Position numbers and translations under genes: made by a program. This document shows positions 13,306 to 16,006 of a stretch of 16,006 nucleotides of DNA, one piece after another (positions within the stretch are counted from its first letter, which is position 1; every line of letters starts with the position of its first letter). The notes below the pieces were generated by a model. It saw only the letters and a list, made by a program, of their open reading frames with translations. It searched no databases and was not told the origin of the DNA. The stretch comes from Thermoplasmata archaeon (GTDB lineage Archaea; Thermoplasmatota; Thermoplasmata; Thermoplasmatales; Thermoplasmataceae): contig JAJYPW010000005.1 of assembly GCA_021795055.1 (NCBI GenBank), forward strand, positions 1-16,006, written 5' to 3'.

Positions 13306-14310
13306 ATGGGGTTATTTCAGAGCGTAGCCCTCAGGACCGTTGAGAGGAAACTCAAGGAGATTTCAGGCGAGAAGGTCCCGATCATAGCAGGACACAAGCT
13401 CCTGTATACATGCAACCTTAGATGTCATATGTGTCCATTCTGGAGGAGACCTGATCCATTGCTTTTATCCGTAGACGAGGAGAGAAAGATGCTGGACACC
13501 CTGGCTGATTTTAGTGTCTCCTATATGGGATTTGAGGGGGGAGAGCCGTTTCTGCGCAGGGATCTTCCGGAAATCCTCAGGCTGTCACATGACAGGTTCT
13601 TCACTTCCATAGTCACGAATGGTTGGATGCTGAAAGACCATTTCAGGGAAGTCAAGGATTACCTAGATTTCATGTTCGTTTCCATAGATGGAATAGGTAA
13701 GGTGCATGACAGGCTCAGAGGCATGGACGGATCTTTCGAGAAGGCCAGGGAAGGGATCGTCGCTGCCAGCGCTGAAATCCCAGTGGCTCTGAGCAGCACA
13801 ATAACATCGGAGAACGCTGATCAGGTGGATCAAATAACGGCTTTCGCCACCGAAATGAACATATCGGTATCATTCCAGGTGGCGTATGATTATTCCACTG
13901 CAGAAAAAATGTCCCCCCCGTCCGAAAAACTCAAGAGCGCGATATACAGGTTGCTCGAACTCAAGAAGTCCGGTGCGCCTTTAATGGAATCAAGGGAGTA
14001 CTTCCAATCTGTTATAGATTCCTGGTACAATGGGATCAGCTGGAAGTGCAAGCCATGGCTCACTATAAATATAGATCCGCAGGGGAGGGTAGTGCTTCCA
14101 TGCTATGTTCTGAACGAATACACAGGATCAGGCAGAATATGGGAAATGGATCTGCCGAAAGTATGGAATTCCGTCGACTGGAAAATTTACGAAAGTTGCA
14201 ACAAGTGCGCGCTATCCTGTTATCTGGAGCCTTCGCTCTTCAGCTGGAGCAACTTCACCATGGTAAAGGAACGCATCATAGACGGCATCCTCTCATACCT
14301 GAGAGCATGA
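13306..14310 (+). CDS. Radical SAM protein with Cys-rich C-terminus
   Basis: This 334-residue protein has the radical SAM motif CNLRCHMC (Cys36, Cys40, Cys43), which holds the 4Fe-4S cluster that cleaves SAM. GFEGGEPFLRRDL (75-87) is the SAM-binding GGEP motif, and FTSIVTNGW and FMFVSIDG (123-129) are the next barrel strands. The C-terminal part has five further Cys: 248 in KCKPW, 266 in LPCYVL, and 298, 301 and 305 in SCNKCALSCY. This is a SPASM- or twitch-like pattern that may hold an auxiliary cluster. Such proteins mature peptides, enzymes or cofactors. No small precursor peptide gene is evident next to it, so the substrate is unknown. It is related in layout to MoaA/PqqE/AhbD-type proteins but cannot be assigned to one. 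Confidence 0.88.
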   Translation: MGLFQSVALRTVERKLKEISGEKVPIIAGHKLLYTCNLRCHMCPFWRRPDPLLLSVDEERKMLDTLADFSVSYMGFEGGEPFLRRDLPEILRLSHDRFFTSIVTNGWMLKDHFREVKDYLDFMFVSIDGIGKVHDRLRGMDGSFEKAREGIVAASAEIPVALSSTITSENADQVDQITAFATEMNISVSFQVAYDYSTAEKMSPPSEKLKSAIYRLLELKKSGAPLMESREYFQSVIDSWYNGISWKCKPWLTINIDPQGRVVLPCYVLNEYTGSGRIWEMDLPKVWNSVDWKIYESCNKCALSCYLEPSLFSWSNFTMVKERIIDGILSYLRA

Positions 14311-14402
14311 TTGCTATGGTAAGAAGAGAAAGTGCGCAGGCATAACAGCCTGAAGAAAAATTGAGGTTTCAGGACAGGGGCATGGCCTAATCAATTATAT
14401 AC

Positions 14403-14430
14403 TGGGCAGGAAACTTAATTTTTCAGCCCA
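14403..14430 (+). other. Near-perfect hairpin downstream of the radical SAM gene
   Basis: TGGGC-A-GGAAA, a six-base loop CTTAAT, and TTTTC-A-GCCCA form a symmetric stem of ten pairs (one G-U) with one A-A mismatch. A TATA-like CAATTATATAC lies just upstream (about 14390-14400). It may end the radical SAM transcript, act as an operator, or be part of a small RNA. The rest of 14311-14501 shows no gene. Confidence 0.4.
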
Positions 14431-14501
14431 TCCCATTATGGCACCGGCATCAGAAACCCAGGCGGGGCCTGAAAGAAAGAGAGGCAGAATTAATCATTTG
14501 A

Positions 14502-14576
14502 TGCTCCGACCGGGATTCGGACCCGGGTCGCCGGCTTGAAAGGCCGGTATGCTTGGCCGGACTACACCATCGGAGC
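14502..14576 (-). tRNA. tRNA-Glu (anticodon UUC)
   Basis: The minus strand folds as a complete 75-base tRNA. The acceptor stem GCTCCGA pairs with TCGGAGC, followed by an A discriminator. The anticodon stem CCGGC/GCCGG encloses loop CTTTCAA with anticodon TTC (14540-14538), and the T arm is CCGGG-TTCGAAT-CCCGG. TTC reads GAA and GAG, so it is tRNA-Glu. The terminal CCA is not encoded and no intron is visible. Confidence 0.95.
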
Positions 14577-14599
14577 GCTCTCGCCCTTTAGGCTCCGAA

Positions 14600-14611
14600 C
14601 TTATATTTATC
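14600..14611 (-). promoter_or_regulatory. TATA box of tRNA-Glu
   Basis: On the minus strand GATAAATATAAG lies 24-35 bases upstream of the tRNA 5' end, the usual distance for an archaeal tRNA promoter, so the primary transcript has little or no 5' leader. Confidence 0.6.
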
Positions 14612-14674
14612 TTTCTTAGACAAAAGAGTATTCGCTTTCCGGGACAGCTGCTGCACGGTAACCAACTTCCCGCA

Positions 14675-15706
14675 TCAGTAATCCACCCTGTAGCGAAGGA
14701 GGGCCGCAAACCTCCCGAACTTTCCCAGCACTATCCCAGGATCATCCCTGGAGCTGAATATGAACGGTTCTGCCCCAGTCTGCTCGGCCAGGTCAAGGAT
14801 CTCCCTGCCGCGGTCTGTCCGGAATTCATCCTCGGTTATCAGCACCTTGTCGACAGCAGATCGCGAAAGGAGGTCTTTGACGGTGTCAAATCCGTATGCT
14901 GCACTTCCTGATCTGGAGACCTCTCTAAGGAAGTTTTCGAGAAGCTTCTGCTCGATTGCAAGCCTGCTTTGGATCACCACCCTTTCAGCCTCGTCAGACT
15001 GGAGGAATGCATATACAGATCCCTCGTCAGTTCTGTCGGAAGGAAAAGATTCAATGCTGAATGGAAAATTCTTGCCGGACAGATATTCTCTCAACCGATT
15101 TCTTGTCATGCCGGGACCCAGAATGACCAGAGTGTTGATGCCGGTTCTCGGCAGGGCTCCTGCAATCTCCTCGAAATATCCCTTCTCATCGAATTTTGAC
15201 TCGAACATCTTTCCGCTCCTCCCAGAGTACAGCTTTGCAATGACATTTATACCATACGTCCTGAGCTGGAGAATTGAACAGGATTCATCATCAAGCGCAA
15301 CAAATACTGTACCCCTGTCCACTCTTTCAAGACTCTCGTTAAGCATATGCCTGGAAGTCTGATCCCATTTCTTATCCCTTATTTCAATCCTGTCTCCCGG
15401 AGCAATGTTGATGGATTGGTGCTCATTCGTAAGGTCTTCCGGTCCTTCAGTAACCACACCAAGCACCTTCAGTTTGTCCGTGAAGCTCATGAACTCCAGT
15501 TTCTCAACGGCAATGATGATGTGTACCGGCTTGCGCTCGGTCTCCTTTGCCCTGATCATATCCTCCTTCCTTTCCTCTCTCCTGAATACTACGCTGCCCA
15601 CAGCGTCTCCCTTTACAATTATGTTGGACAGGTACCACAGGTCATTATCGTCGTCAGGAACGACCACTACAAAATCAGAGAATTTCTTCCCTTCCACGAG
15701 GCGCAT
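14675..15706 (-). CDS. pelA: Pelota/Dom34 ribosome-rescue protein
   Basis: This 343-residue protein is archaeal pelota, a paralogue of release factor aRF1. It enters the A site of stalled ribosomes with aEF1A and, with ABCE1, splits them for mRNA quality control. Three domains are visible. The N-terminal eRF1_1-like domain is about residues 1-125 and includes YLSNIIVKGDAVGSVVFRRE and the segment LEFMSFTDKLKVLGVVTEGP. The middle eRF1_2-like domain follows (about 130-250, GTVFVALDDESCSILQL and NTLVILGPGMTRNRLREYL) and lacks the GGQ peptide-release motif, as expected for pelota. The C-terminal eRF1_3-like domain is about 255-340 (YGFDTVKDLLSRSAVDKVLITED). Length is normal for archaea. It lies 68 bases downstream of the UbiX-type gene and has its own TATA-like box. 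Confidence 0.95.
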   Translation of the reverse strand: MRLVEGKKFSDFVVVVPDDDNDLWYLSNIIVKGDAVGSVVFRREERKEDMIRAKETERKPVHIIIAVEKLEFMSFTDKLKVLGVVTEGPEDLTNEHQSINIAPGDRIEIRDKKWDQTSRHMLNESLERVDRGTVFVALDDESCSILQLRTYGINVIAKLYSGRSGKMFESKFDEKGYFEEIAGALPRTGINTLVILGPGMTRNRLREYLSGKNFPFSIESFPSDRTDEGSVYAFLQSDEAERVVIQSRLAIEQKLLENFLREVSRSGSAAYGFDTVKDLLSRSAVDKVLITEDEFRTDRGREILDLAEQTGAEPFIFSSRDDPGIVLGKFGRFAALLRYRVDY

Positions 15707-15733
15707 AGGTAGCAGTTACAAGAAAAGAGTAGA

Positions 15734-15744
15734 CTTAAATTAAA
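15734..15744 (-). promoter_or_regulatory. Possible TATA box of pelA
   Basis: On the minus strand TTTAATTTAAG lies about 30-38 bases before the ATG at 15706, in the gap between the UbiX-type gene and pelA. This suggests pelA is transcribed on its own with a very short leader. Confidence 0.4.
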
Positions 15745-15774
15745 CGTTTGCTCGTATTTCAGCAAAGGTCGGAT

Positions 15775-16006
15775 TCACATACCAGACCAGCGTGAAGTCA
15801 GATCGTTCTCTATGTTGAGATGGTCAAGCACGCGACCGATCACAAAATCCACCATGTCTTCCACAGACTTTGGTCTGGTGTAGAATGCCGGCATGAACGG
15901 AAGCACCGACACTCCGTTGGCTGACAGCTTGAGCATGTTCTCAAGGGTGATGGAACTCAATGGGGTCTCCCTGGGCACCACCACAAATTTCCTCCTTTCC
16001 TTCAGG
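15775..16006 (-). CDS. ubiX: Flavin prenyltransferase, UbiX family (C-terminal part)
   Basis: Only the last 76 residues or so lie in the window; the gene continues past its right edge. The segment has the full UbiX C-terminal signature: RRKFVVVPRETPLSSITLEN is followed by MLKLSANGVSVLPFMPAFY and VEDMVDFVIGRVLDHLNI, and the protein ends at RWSGM. UbiX joins dimethylallyl phosphate to reduced FMN, making the prenylated flavin used by UbiD-type decarboxylases, for example in quinone biosynthesis. The RETPL segment contributes to the substrate site. The N-terminal FMN-binding part is outside the window, so a full-length check is not possible. It is on the same strand as pelA and just upstream of it. 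Confidence 0.93.
   Translation of the reverse strand, partial: LKERRKFVVVPRETPLSSITLENMLKLSANGVSVLPFMPAFYTRPKSVEDMVDFVIGRVLDHLNIENDLTSRWSGM

Noticed and set aside
4851..13974. Shared peptide LKKSGAP and a 14-base identical stretch (AAGAAGTCCGGTGC) in the dsrE and radical SAM genes
   Set aside because: The surrounding sequences are unrelated; short common-codon coincidence is enough to explain it.
14438..14536. A short plus-strand frame beginning MAPASETQAGPERKR after a TATA-like box
   Set aside because: It runs into the antisense of tRNA-Glu, so most of its coding pattern comes from tRNA sequence.
1..16006. CRISPR arrays, rRNA genes, complete insertion sequences with terminal repeats, integrases or tRNA attachment duplications
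   Set aside because: I looked for regularly spaced repeats, rRNA-like stretches, and a second copy of the tRNA-Glu 3' end and saw none, within the limits of reading by eye.

Overview
The window looks like part of the chromosome of an archaeon, most likely a member of the Thermoplasmatales or a close relative. Direct evidence for an archaeon is a pelota (PelA/Dom34) gene, archaeal TATA-type boxes about 25 bases before several start codons with no Shine-Dalgarno (leaderless style), GGTGAT-like ribosome sites only inside operons, and a tRNA without an encoded CCA. The order-level placement is an inference from gene content: a tetrahydrofolate-type formate ligase in an archaeon, sulfur genes, a surface phosphoesterase and a phosphate-type transporter. 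No species can be named from the sequence alone.

Layout. 1-1029 is a transposon graveyard on the minus strand: a frameshifted transposase C-terminus running off the window edge, then an N-terminally truncated IS5-family transposase. 1028-2548 holds two convergent SAM-dependent methyltransferases. 2609-4466 (minus) is formate-tetrahydrofolate ligase followed by a small DUF167 protein. 4713-7031 (plus) is a tight four-gene sulfur operon: DsrE-like, TusA-like, a sulfide:quinone-oxidoreductase-like flavoprotein, and a DUF1641 protein. 7089-8132 is a divergent pair, a YceI-like protein and an HxlR-type regulator with a Cys-Pro sensor motif, separated by clear palindromes. 8135-8605 is a Mut7-C RNase-domain protein. 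8696-10111 is a transporter with the phosphate-binding residues of the phosphate:H+ symporter family, divergent from a GNAT acetyltransferase at 10347-11057. 11058-11767 contains no intact gene but has several overlapping, frame-broken reading segments that look like a decayed element. 11768-13252 is a secreted, membrane-anchored phosphoesterase. 13306-14310 is a radical SAM protein. 14502-14576 is tRNA-Glu(UUC) on the minus strand. 14675-15706 is pelA, and 15775 to the window end is the C-terminal part of a UbiX-type flavin prenyltransferase.

How the genes may work together (inference). The DsrE-TusA-SQR-like-DUF1641 operon is the most coherent system. The flavoprotein would oxidise sulfide or a persulfide, TusA and DsrE would carry the sulfane sulfur, and DUF1641 would be an accessory subunit. 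Its promoter region carries two copies of a CTTA-N4-TAAG palindrome, one over the predicted TATA box. The HxlR/YceI pair looks like a self-contained thiol-responsive switch. The surface phosphoesterase and phosphate-type transporter, separated by the GNAT gene and a decayed region, may both serve phosphate acquisition. No CRISPR array, rRNA or complete mobile element was seen.
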